In this document: positions 1 through 5,747 of the stretch, piece after piece
Layout of the letters: every line of letters starts with the position of its first letter
How positions within the stretch are numbered: position 1 is the stretch's first letter
DNA from: JANQUM01 sp047630355
Lineage (GTDB): Bacteria > Bacteroidota > Bacteroidia > Cytophagales > Spirosomataceae
Assembly (NCBI GenBank): GCA_047630355.1
Contig: JBLHXN010000181.1
Location: 1-5,899, forward strand
Reading direction: 5' to 3'
Length of the DNA: 5,899 bases
The notes under the pieces: generated by a model
Told to the model about the DNA's origin: nothing
The model's database searches: none
Seen by the model: only the letters and a program-made list of their open reading frames with translations
Made by a program: the position numbers and the translations under genes

Positions 1-1
1 C

Positions 2-121
2 GAACCCATCTGCGAAGTGCAAAGCCCACATGTTTCCGTCATTGCCGGAATGAACGGCATGGGCGTTGCGTTAGCTCCGCGTTTGGGAGAGGTTTTGGCG
101 GGGGAAATTGGCAATTTATGA
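2..121 (+). CDS. FAD-dependent oxidoreductase (DAO family), C-terminal end only
   Basis: The frame is open from the window edge and ends at TGA (119-121), giving 39 residues. The segment VIAGMNGMGVALAPRLGEVL matches the C-terminal FAD-contacting stretch of D-amino-acid-oxidase/DadA-type flavoproteins, where a beta strand leads into a glycine-rich turn (GMNGMGVALAP) and a helix that closes over the flavin. By family these are soluble enzymes that oxidise amines or amino acids and pass electrons to oxygen or a carrier. The substrate cannot be told from this tail. The start and the dinucleotide-binding N-terminus lie outside the window. The Fic pseudogene begins about 15 bases downstream on the same strand. 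Confidence 0.8.
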   Translation, partial: EPICEVQSPHVSVIAGMNGMGVALAPRLGEVLAGEIGNL

Positions 122-136
122 AGTTTTAGTTTTGCA

Positions 137-1245
137 ATGACACGAATATCACACTTATTCATCAACATACTGATTGGGCAAACTTCAAATAGAACAGTGA
201 TGAACTCATTGGCTTATTGAGTGAAGCAAGAGACTTGCAGGGTAAATTACTCGGAAAAATGGAATCGTTAGGTTTTGATTTACGTAATGAGGCATTACTC
301 AGCACGTTAACTCAAGACGTTCTGAAATCATCAGAAATTGAAGACGAGTTACTAAATCCCGAACAGGTTCGCTCGTCCATTGCAAGAAAACTGGGAATAG
401 GGATAGCGGGTTCAGTAGAGTCAGATCGAAATATAGATGGAATGGTGGAAATGATGCTCGATGCTACGCAGAACCATAATAAGTCTTTATCCGCCGAACG
501 TTTATTCGATTGGTACGCTGCACTTTTCCCGACGGGACGAAGTGGAATGTACAAAATCACAGTTGCCGACTGGCGAACAGACTCTACCGGACCGATGCAG
601 GTAGTATCGGGAGCGATGGGCAAAGAAAAAATGCATTTTCAAGCACCTGATTCTTCAATAGTTCCCGATGAAATGAATCAGTTTATCAGTTGGTTTAACG
701 AAGAAAAAAATATCGATTTAGTACTTAAAGCTGCGGTTGCTCATTTGTGATTTGTGACGGTTCACCCTTTTGATGATGGAAACGGTCGGATAACACGTGC
801 GTTGACTGACATGTTATTGGCTCAATCAGACAATAGTACACAACGCTTCTACAGCATGTCTGCCCAAATCAGACTGGAAAGAAAACAATACTACAATATC
901 CTTGAAAAAACTCAAAAAGGTAGCTTAGAAATCACCGAATGGATCAAGTGGTTTCTAACCTGTTTGATTAATGCACTAAAGGATTCCGAAGAGACACTAA
1001 AAAGTGTCCTTTTGAAGGCTAATTTTTGGAAAGAAAACGCCGAAGTAGTAATTAATGAAAGGCAGAGAAAAATGCTCAATAAGTTACTCGACGGTTTTGA
1101 TGGAAAGTTAACTTCTTCCAAATGGGCGAAAATCACCAAATGTTCTAAAGAAACCGCAATACGCGATATCAATGATTTGATATTAAAAGGTATTTTACAG
1201 AAAGAGTCTGACGACGGGAGAAGTACAAATTATGAATTGAAATAG
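137..1245 (+). pseudogene. Fic family protein (DUF4172-type), inactivated by two nonsense codons and a 5' frame defect
   Basis: One frame carries a whole Fic-fold protein: an N-terminal DUF4172-like part (IHQHTDWANF at 157-186, then LLSEARDLQGKLLGKM), the inhibitory-helix region SSEIED (328-345), the Fic active-site loop HPFDDGNGRITR (763-798), and a C-terminal winged-helix part (SSKWAKITKCSKETAIRDI) ending at TAG 1243-1245. Fic enzymes typically transfer AMP from ATP to hydroxyl side chains, with the loop His as catalytic base. The frame is broken by TAG at 190-192 and TGA at 748-750, both at positions where relatives have Trp (NF-x-W-D/N and HLWFVT-HPF). No ATG, GTG or TTG lies in frame upstream of the first stop; the only nearby ATG (137-139) is in another frame, implying a one-base deletion between 140 and 157. 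A caller would report two pieces, 217-750 (TTG start) and 754-1245 (GTG start), but neither holds the whole fold. Length is otherwise full (about 370 codons), so decay looks recent. Confidence 0.88.
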
Positions 1246-1290
1246 GACCAAACCATGAAGCAGGAATTTTACTTGATGTACACTACCATA

Positions 1291-1712
1291 TTACTTCAAA
1301 TATTCTAAGTATATTTTTAAAGAATCTGGATATGTTAAGTCTCGTTCTTTAAAATCTTTAGGTAATAGAAGGATTTCATGATACTTTGAATCAGATTAAC
1401 AAAGGCACATTTCTACCAATTAAAAAGTATTTGAAGCCATACCAATAAATATATGGCAACTTATCATGGTCGTCATATTCTTCTCCATCAATTACACATT
1501 TAAAGTAAACATTATATCCAGGATTCTTACTTACTTCTACAACCTTATATGCTTCACAGCTTATGATTTCATAGTCGCAATTATTGATTTTATATGTGAT
1601 AGTATTGAGCATTTACTATATCATACAAAAGATAACAAAGAACGGGAATGCCTATTATCTTGTTTTTGGCACTACTATTTTGATACTTTTTCGATTGTAT
1701 CTTGCTACTCAT
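1291..1712 (-). pseudogene. Small membrane-anchored hypothetical protein, split over three frames
   Basis: Three coding-like pieces follow each other on the minus strand. From ATG 1712 to about 1610 a frame gives a basic N-terminus and a hydrophobic stretch (KNKIIGIPVLCYLLYDIVNA), like a membrane anchor or signal. From 1612 to 1391 a second frame gives 73 residues including KINNCDYEIISCEAYK, YNVYFKCVIDGEEYDD and GFKYFLIGRN. Across a one-base shift near 1390-1400, a third frame gives SKYHEILLLPKDFKERDLTY and PDSLKIYLEYFK, ending at TAA 1291-1293. Joined, this makes roughly 130-140 residues with anchor, beta-rich middle and an ILLLPKDF...YPDSLK tail, an arrangement I loosely recall from small flavobacterial proteins of unknown function. 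Whether the 73-residue frame (1391-1612) is still made is unknown. No function is assigned; immunity or lipoprotein roles would be guesses. Confidence 0.5.
1391..1612 (-). CDS. Hypothetical protein, 73 residues (middle piece of the split gene)
   Basis: This is the longest uninterrupted frame of the split locus at 1291-1712, opening with ATG directly after an in-frame TAA and ending at TGA 1391-1393. The product is acidic and aromatic-rich (YNVYFKCVIDGEEYDDHDKL, YIYWYGFKYFLIG), not low-complexity, and more protein-like than the hydrophobic frame opposite it. It lacks a membrane segment of its own because that lies in the overlapping upstream frame, and its natural C-terminus seems to lie in the next frame. 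A gene caller may report it as a stand-alone hypothetical gene; I think it is a fragment. No domain recognised. Confidence 0.4.
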   Translation of the reverse strand: MLNTITYKINNCDYEIISCEAYKVVEVSKNPGYNVYFKCVIDGEEYDDHDKLPYIYWYGFKYFLIGRNVPLLI

Positions 1713-1794
1713 TTTTAATGTATTGAAGTATTCTTGCTGTACTCATTTTCTTGTTTTTTACGGATTCAGCAGTCAAACCGAATAAGAAAAACAT
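1705..1794 (-). other. Short coding-like scrap (29 residues)
   Basis: A minus-strand frame from ATG 1794 to TAG 1707-1705 reads MFFLFGLTAESVKNKKM followed by STARILQYIKNE. The frame is open a few codons upstream (LFSFLKW) and would continue as QDTIEKVSK past the TAG. A hydrophobic segment followed by a charged helix is protein-like, and the piece lies between the carboxylase 3' end and the split gene, so it may be the tail of another lost small gene. It is too short to be sure it is not chance. Confidence 0.2.
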
Positions 1795-1884
1795 CCATTT
1801 TAGAAAAGAAAATAGTCAGTCAAAACGTTCATACGTGACACAACCACTTACGCTGACCTTTGAAACCTATGAGATTTGCTTTCC

Positions 1885-3438
1885 TCACAACGGAATATTC
1901 CCGTGCTTTTTTCGTGGCAGATTCACCACTTTGTTTTCCAGCATTTTGTACGCTTTGATTAATTTATTCCGAGTGTTTTCCGGCAGGATAACCTCATCTA
2001 TGTAGCCTTTAAAAGCCGCCTCGTAAGGATTTGCATATTTATTGGTGTACTCATCCACTTTTTCTTTGAGTTTCGTTTCAGGGTTTTCTGCTTCCGAGAT
2101 TTCTTTTTTGAAGATAATTTCAGCCGCTCCGGCGGCTCCCATCACCGCAATTTCAGCCGACGGCCAGGCGTAGTTCATATCCGCCCCAATATGTTTAGAA
2201 TTCATAACACAATACGCCCCACCGTAGGCTTTGCGGGTAATGACCGTAATTTTTGGAACGGTGGCTTCACACAAAGCATAAAGTAATTTTGCTCCGTGAT
2301 TGATGATGCCGTTCCATTCCTGATCCGTTCCCGGCAGGAAGCCCGGTACGTCTTCCAATACCAATAACGGGATATTGAAGCAATCGCAGAAACGCACAAA
2401 ACGAGCAGCTTTTATACTGGCGTTTATATCCAAAACTCCCGCTAAAACGGCGGGCTGATTCCCAACAATACCAACACTTTTACCACCAATTCGGGCGAAA
2501 CCCACCACGATATTTTCGGCAAAAAACTTATGAACTTCCATGAAATCACCACCATCCACCAATTCTTCAATTACTTCGCGAATATCGTAGGGTTGGTTCG
2601 GGTTTTCAGGAATAATATCGGCTAATTTCTGACGGGTTTCGTCCGCCGCTTCGTAGGCTAAAACGGGTGGTTGCTCTTCGCAGTTTGAGGGCACGAAGCT
2701 AAATAATCGCTTAATTTCATTAAGAGCAACCACTTCATTCGCCGCTACAAAATGTGTTACACCTGATTTCGTGGCGTGCGTCATTGCCCCGCCTAATTCT
2801 TCAGAAGTTACGGTTTCGTGCGTTACAGTTTTTACTACATTTGGCCCAGTAACAAACATGTAAGACGTATTTTCCACCATCATTACAAAATCTGTCAACG
2901 CCGGAGAGTACACCGCTCCGCCCGCACAAGGTCCCATAATTGCTGAAAGTTGCGGCACAACGCCAGATGCCATCGTATTTCTGTAGAAAATATCGGCGTA
3001 GCCCGCCAAAGATTTTACCCCTTCCTGAATTCTCGCCCCGCCGGAGTCGTTTAGCCCAATAACGGGTACACCATTTTGCATCGCGAGATCCATAATTTTA
3101 CATATTTTTTCAGCGTAAGCCTCTGACAACGAACCGCCTAAAACCGTAAAATCTTGAGCAAAAACGTACACCAGTCGTCCGTTAATATTACCATAACCAG
3201 TAATTACGCCATCGCCCAAGACCTTCTGATTTTGCATCCCAAAATCCGTAGAAAAATGTGTGACAAATTTTCCAATTTCCTCAAAAGAACCGTCATCTAT
3301 TAATAAGTTAATGCGTTCACGAGCCGTCAGTTTGCCTTTATTGTGTTGCGAAGCAATGCGTTTTTCACCACCTCCCAGCAGCGACTCTTCGTTTTTGGCA
3401 AGTAAAATTTCACGTTTCTCTTTTTTAGTTGATGACAT
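1885..3438 (-). CDS. pccB: Acyl-CoA carboxylase beta (carboxyltransferase) subunit, propionyl-CoA carboxylase type
   Basis: The 517-residue product is a full-length biotin-dependent carboxyltransferase. It moves the carboxyl group from carboxybiotin to a short-chain acyl-CoA in the cytosol (for example propionyl-CoA to methylmalonyl-CoA), or runs in reverse in decarboxylases. Two crotonase-like halves are visible: N-half KGKLTARERI (35-43), GLNDSGGARIQEG (128-140), MGPCAGGAVYSPA (168-180); C-half VPGFLPGTDQEW (364-375), KAYGGAYCVMNSKHIGAD (403-420), and the family-typical end KKHGNIPL. Start at ATG 3438 fits MSSTKKEKRE before the LLGGG helix. The residue after GGAY, which tunes acyl-CoA choice in actinobacterial homologues (Asp in propionyl-type, Ile in acetyl-accepting), is Cys410 here, so the substrate is uncertain and the symbol is a family label. 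No biotin carboxylase or carrier gene lies in the window. It is divergent from the hemoglobin/hydrolase genes and monocistronic as far as seen. mmdA is an alternative name. Confidence 0.93.
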   Translation of the reverse strand: MSSTKKEKREILLAKNEESLLGGGEKRIASQHNKGKLTARERINLLIDDGSFEEIGKFVTHFSTDFGMQNQKVLGDGVITGYGNINGRLVYVFAQDFTVLGGSLSEAYAEKICKIMDLAMQNGVPVIGLNDSGGARIQEGVKSLAGYADIFYRNTMASGVVPQLSAIMGPCAGGAVYSPALTDFVMMVENTSYMFVTGPNVVKTVTHETVTSEELGGAMTHATKSGVTHFVAANEVVALNEIKRLFSFVPSNCEEQPPVLAYEAADETRQKLADIIPENPNQPYDIREVIEELVDGGDFMEVHKFFAENIVVGFARIGGKSVGIVGNQPAVLAGVLDINASIKAARFVRFCDCFNIPLLVLEDVPGFLPGTDQEWNGIINHGAKLLYALCEATVPKITVITRKAYGGAYCVMNSKHIGADMNYAWPSAEIAVMGAAGAAEIIFKKEISEAENPETKLKEKVDEYTNKYANPYEAAFKGYIDEVILPENTRNKLIKAYKMLENKVVNLPRKKHGNIPL

Positions 3439-3449
3439 TCCGTCGACGG

Positions 3450-3479
3450 TTGAGATTATTAAATAAAAATGTAATTTTG
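3450..3479 (+). promoter_or_regulatory. Bacteroidota-type promoter for the 3505-4980 genes
   Basis: TTG (3450-3452), exactly 19 bases, then TAATTTTG (3472-3479) fits the Bacteroidota primary sigma consensus (TTG near -33, TAnnTTTG near -7). Transcription would begin near 3486, leaving a short, A/T-rich leader before ATG 3505. No Shine-Dalgarno-like sequence is seen, as is usual in this phylum. Confidence 0.65.
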
Positions 3480-3484
3480 TCCGT

Positions 3485-3492
3485 CAAAAATA
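3485..3492 (-). promoter_or_regulatory. Possible -7 element of the carboxylase promoter
   Basis: Read on the minus strand, positions 3492 to 3485 spell TATTTTTG, a full match to TAnnTTTG. Transcription would start near 3478, about 40 bases before the carboxylase ATG. No proper TTG lies 19 bases upstream (TGT there instead), so the call rests on the -7 match and position only. It sits 5 bases from the plus-strand -7 element. Confidence 0.4.
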
Positions 3493-3504
3493 GTTTTTAT
3501 TTCA

Positions 3505-3909
3505 ATGAATGACATCGAAAACCGGGAAGATATTGAATTATTGGTAAACAAATTCTACGAAAAAGTACACGCCGAGCCACAGCTTGCCCCCATTTTTGAA
3601 ATACCGGTAGAAGCATTTGAACACCATTTACAACGTACGTACAACTTTTGGGAGAATTGGCTTTTTCAAACCGAAAATTACGGCGGCAGGATGATGCGGG
3701 TTCATATTCACAAACCTAAACACCACTCTGTTACTTCAACACTCTACTACTATCACTTCCACAAACTAAAAAATGAATTCCACAGAACACCTTCTAAAAG
3801 TAGAACGAACGGCTCGTTACCGAACGCTCGGAGAGCTTTCTCCCAAGACAAAAACCATTTGGTTCGCCCTCCACGGGTACGGACAATTGGCAAAATTCTT
3901 CATCCGTAA
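3505..3909 (+). pseudogene. Group III truncated hemoglobin, 3' part lost
   Basis: The first ~70 residues are a group III (HbP/Ctb-like) truncated hemoglobin: DIENREDIELLVNKFYEKV (A/B helices), LAPIF (B-helix end), HHLQRTYNFWENWLF (E helix, 40-54), and YGGRMMRVHIHK, whose His67 aligns with the proximal heme ligand (His72 of Campylobacter Ctb). Such proteins bind heme and O2 or related ligands in the cytosol. After about residue 85 homology stops: the expected G and H helices (some 50 residues) are missing, and the frame runs out of phase through the start of the next gene to TGA-independent stop TAA 3907-3909, adding a basic Arg/Pro/Ser-rich tail (from about residue 90). The hydrolase start at 3773 is conserved-looking, so the loss is a deletion of the hemoglobin 3' end, not a fusion. 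A stable heme pocket is unlikely. It is the first gene after the plus-strand promoter. Confidence 0.75.
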
Positions 3910-4438
3910 ATTCAACGGAATTGTGGACGATGAGACTTTCATCGTTGCTCCCGAAGGGATTTCCCGATTTTATTTGGACAATAAATACGACCGAATTGGG
4001 GCAAGTTGGATAACCCGCGAACACCGCGATTTAGAAGCCGATGAATACATTGAATTTCTAAATTTGGTTTATAACAAAATTACGCAAGACACTGATATTC
4101 AAAATATTACAATCAACGTTTTAGGATTTTCACAGGGCTGTGCCACAGCTTGCCGTTGGCTAAACGACGGACACGTTTCGTGCGAAAAGCTCGTTCTTTG
4201 GGCAGGATTTTTTACCAACGGAATCACGGATATGATTTCGCCTGAAAAATTAAAAGAAACAGATACGTATTATATTTACGGAGAACAGGACGAGTTTTTA
4301 GTCAAATATCCTGAAATATCGGAGGCATTTAGGAACCAAATGAAAGAAGATATTAAACCCACAGTTATTCCGTTTGAAGGGACGCACCGCGTGGACGAAA
4401 AAGTACTTAAAGAACTCATCGATTCATGGAAAAAGTAA
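3773..4438 (+). CDS. Alpha/beta-hydrolase (esterase/phospholipase-like, cytosolic)
   Basis: The 221-residue product has an alpha/beta-hydrolase layout: HGYGQLA (34-40) as the oxyanion-hole strand/turn, FIVAPEGISRFY (56-67), the nucleophile elbow GFSQG (118-122) with Ser120, YGEQDEFL (169-176) with likely acid Asp173, and GTHRVD (203-208) with His205 as catalytic base. Serine carboxylesterase/phospholipase (AB hydrolase 6-like) activity is expected, but the substrate is unknown. There is no signal peptide. Start at ATG 3773 fits because ERTARYRTLGELSP (11-24) is the usual N-terminus of this flavobacterial group, as I recall it. It lies immediately behind the truncated hemoglobin gene, whose out-of-phase frame overlaps its first 137 bases, and its last 13 bases overlap yjjX, so the two are probably co-transcribed and translationally coupled. 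Confidence 0.85.
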   Translation: MNSTEHLLKVERTARYRTLGELSPKTKTIWFALHGYGQLAKFFIRKFNGIVDDETFIVAPEGISRFYLDNKYDRIGASWITREHRDLEADEYIEFLNLVYNKITQDTDIQNITINVLGFSQGCATACRWLNDGHVSCEKLVLWAGFFTNGITDMISPEKLKETDTYYIYGEQDEFLVKYPEISEAFRNQMKEDIKPTVIPFEGTHRVDEKVLKELIDSWKK

Positions 4439-4980
4439 ACGAAATACCACAACGGTCGTCTATTATTGTTGCCTCAAAAAATCCCGTAAAAGTTAATTCT
4501 GCCTTGAAAGGTTTTCAGGAAATGTTTCCGTCAACTGAATTTGTGGCGACAGGAATCAGCGTTCCATCGGGAGTAAGCGACCAACCGATTGGCAACAAAG
4601 AAACCTTTCAGGGAGCTTTGAATCGGGCAAAAGGAGCAAAGAATAACAATCCGAACGCTCATTTTTGGGTTGGAATAGAAGGCGGAAACATTCGCCACGG
4701 AAGCCAAATGGAAGCGATGGCGTGGGTGGTAATTTTATCTAAAAACAAAGCAGGAAAAGCCCGAACGGCGGGATTCTTTCTCGCCAAAAAAACCGTTGCA
4801 TTAATAAACGAAGGGATGGAACTCGGTCACGCCGACGAAATTACGTTTGGCATTCAGAATTCAAAACAAAAAATGGGTTCGTCAGGTTTGTTGACAGATA
4901 ATATTATTGACCGCGAACGGTTCTATATTCCAGCGGTTATTCTGGCGTTAATTCCGTTTAAGAAGCCGGAACTTTTTTAA
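4426..4980 (+). CDS. yjjX: Inosine/xanthosine triphosphatase (YjjX, DUF84)
   Basis: The 184-residue product matches the YjjX/DUF84 NTPase family, which hydrolyses non-canonical purine triphosphates (ITP, XTP) to diphosphates and so keeps deaminated purines out of nucleic acids. Visible family segments are IIVASKNPVKVNSALKGF (13-30, phosphate-binding start), SGVSDQPIGNKET (48-60), FWVGIEGG (80-87) with the conserved Glu, EAMAWVVI (96-103), and GSSGLLTDNIIDR (151-163) near the end. Length is normal for the family. The chosen ATG lies 13 bases inside the hydrolase gene; about 11 residues precede the conserved SIIVASKNP strand, and no other ATG falls between, so this start is the natural one. It belongs to the plus-strand operon starting at 3505. 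Confidence 0.9.
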   Translation: MEKVNEIPQRSSIIVASKNPVKVNSALKGFQEMFPSTEFVATGISVPSGVSDQPIGNKETFQGALNRAKGAKNNNPNAHFWVGIEGGNIRHGSQMEAMAWVVILSKNKAGKARTAGFFLAKKTVALINEGMELGHADEITFGIQNSKQKMGSSGLLTDNIIDRERFYIPAVILALIPFKKPELF

Positions 4981-5095
4981 GTTGATTCAGTTGATAAGTT
5001 GCTGTATTGTTCAATTTCAGCTTCTCAACTATTAATGACTCTGGATTATTGGCTGTTAACTGCTCGCAGAACTCTGTGAATTCATTGAAATTCAT
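4958..5095 (-). CDS. Possible small protein, 45 residues, antisense to the yjjX end
   Basis: A minus-strand frame from ATG 5095 to TAA 4960-4958 reads MNFNEFTEFCEQLTANN, then PESLIVEKLKLNN and TATYQLNQLKKVPAS. Composition is balanced and helix-like (NEFTEFCEQL, LIVEKLKL), more protein-like than random A/T-rich DNA, and 38 of its codons fill the otherwise empty gap. It overlaps the yjjX 3' end by 23 bases on the opposite strand. No family recognised, and no clear TAnnTTTG element upstream on its strand. It could be a real small gene, a remnant, or chance. Confidence 0.3.
   Translation of the reverse strand: MNFNEFTEFCEQLTANNPESLIVEKLKLNNTATYQLNQLKKVPAS
4989..5030 (+). terminator. Imperfect stem-loop after yjjX
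   Basis: Arms 4989-5001 (AGTTGATAAGTTG) and 5018-5030 (CAGCTTCTCAACT) pair over 13 positions with one mismatch and one G-U, leaving a 16-base loop, starting 9 bases after the yjjX stop. There is no U-run behind it, so termination is a guess. GTTGA also occurs as a short direct repeat (4981-4985, 4990-4994). Confidence 0.25.
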
Positions 5096-5128
5096 TACAT
5101 TCGTTTTTTATTAACCTAACCTAAACAA

Positions 5129-5659
5129 ATGTTCAAATTAAAAGCCGATACGGTTTATCAAAAAGTGACACAATCTCGCAGCTTGATTCGTTTTCAGGAC
5201 TGTGACCCGCTAAATCACCTCAATAACGCCAAGTATTTCGATTATTATTTCAACGCTCGTGAAGATAATGTTGCGGCTCAATTTGACTTCAAATTCTCCG
5301 AAATTTTCCAGCAATACCACAGCATTTGGGTGGTTTATCAACATCAGATTGCGTATTTACGTCCGGCACACGTGAACGAGTGGGTTCAGATTCATTCCCG
5401 CATTATTCACTATAACGCCGATACACTTCTGACGGAATACTATATGACAGACGACGAGGGCGGCGAGGTAAAAAACGTACTCGTTACGACTAGTAAGTAC
5501 ATCGATACTCGCGTGGGTCGTCGCACAACGCACCAACCTTTCGTGATGGATTACCTCGAAGCCACGGCTTTTGACAATATTTCGACGGAAACCTATGATT
5601 TTCAGGACCGTTTGAAGGTAATCAAAAAGGAAATGCTGGAGAAGAAAGCGACGCTTTAG
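5129..5659 (+). CDS. Acyl-CoA thioesterase, hotdog fold (4HBT family)
   Basis: The 176-residue product has the 4-hydroxybenzoyl-CoA/acyl-CoA thioesterase pattern: RFQDCDPLNHLNNAKYFDYY (21-40), where Asp26 and the HLNN turn leading to the long hotdog helix mark the active site, followed by beta strands WVVYQHQIAYLRPA (67-80), VQIHSRIIHYN (86-96), LLTEYYMTDDEGGEVKNVLV (100-119). Such enzymes hydrolyse acyl-CoA to acid and CoA in the cytosol as multimers. Acyl preference cannot be read from the sequence. The product runs about 30-40 residues beyond the usual core, ending in a Lys/Glu-rich helix (QDRLKVIKKEMLEKK). Start ATG 5129 is the first in frame and follows an A/T-rich leader. It is separated by 148 bases from yjjX, so it is probably a transcription unit of its own, and it is convergent with rnz. 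Confidence 0.88.
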   Translation: MFKLKADTVYQKVTQSRSLIRFQDCDPLNHLNNAKYFDYYFNAREDNVAAQFDFKFSEIFQQYHSIWVVYQHQIAYLRPAHVNEWVQIHSRIIHYNADTLLTEYYMTDDEGGEVKNVLVTTSKYIDTRVGRRTTHQPFVMDYLEATAFDNISTETYDFQDRLKVIKKEMLEKKATL

Positions 5660-5660
5660 A

Positions 5661-5705
5661 AATTGGCGAATTAGTGAATGACAACGCATTCACCGATTCG
5701 CAATT
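5661..5705. terminator. Strong intergenic hairpin between convergent genes
   Basis: Arms 5661-5680 and 5687-5705 form a stem of 17 Watson-Crick pairs plus one G-U, with one A-C mismatch and one bulged G, around the 6-base loop ACAACG. It begins one base after the thioesterase stop and lies about 40 bases from the rnz stop, the expected place for a shared bidirectional terminator. It has no clean U-tract on either strand (AAAAA follows on plus), so it might instead be an intergenic palindromic repeat. Confidence 0.5.
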
Positions 5706-5747
5706 AAAAACATTCATCGATCGGCTTATTGACAAGCTGACTAAAAC

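Larger units (their letters stand above)
1246..1884. other. A/T-rich gene-poor stretch with decayed minus-strand genes
   Basis: This 639-base interval between the Fic pseudogene and the carboxylase 3' end contains no intact gene that I recognise. Its plus-strand open frames (1466-1726, 1751-2005) are low-complexity, hydrophobic or antisense to coding-like minus-strand sequence, and I do not regard them as genes. The minus strand holds coding-like segments in shifting frames, given as separate entries (1291-1712 and 1705-1794). No clear intrinsic terminator, tRNA or insertion-sequence end was seen. It reads as accessory DNA under decay, in continuity with the broken Fic gene. Confidence 0.6.

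Noticed and set aside
748..750. TGA read as Trp (alternative genetic code) or selenocysteine in the Fic frame
   Set aside because: TGA clearly ends other genes here (the carboxylase right after HGNIPL, the oxidoreductase at 119-121), the Fic frame also has a TAG at another Trp site, and no selenocysteine-type context is expected at a Trp.
217..750. Stand-alone Fic N-terminal gene starting at TTG 217
   Set aside because: Homology extends upstream of the TTG (IHQHTDWANF, then NSDELIGLL) and the active-site loop lies after the TGA, so this is a piece of a broken gene.
1466..1726. Plus-strand 86-residue hydrophobic frame
   Set aside because: It is antisense to the more protein-like minus-strand gene, and its Phe/Ile/Tyr-rich make-up is what A/T-rich antisense gives.
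1801..1860. ACGT-TCAT-ACGT near-palindrome (1825-1836) as an operator or terminator
   Set aside because: Only four bases per arm, no U-tract and no suitable promoter; expected by chance.
1751..2005. Plus-strand 84-residue frame
   Set aside because: About half of it is antisense to the well-supported carboxylase 3' end, and it resembles no protein.
3773..3909. Hemoglobin-hydrolase fusion protein
   Set aside because: The two reading frames differ in this interval, and the hydrolase has its own conserved-looking N-terminus, so overlap is a by-product of deletion.
5357..5689. Minus-strand 110-residue frame
   Set aside because: Lies opposite the clear thioesterase gene and runs into the hairpin; no recognisable motif.
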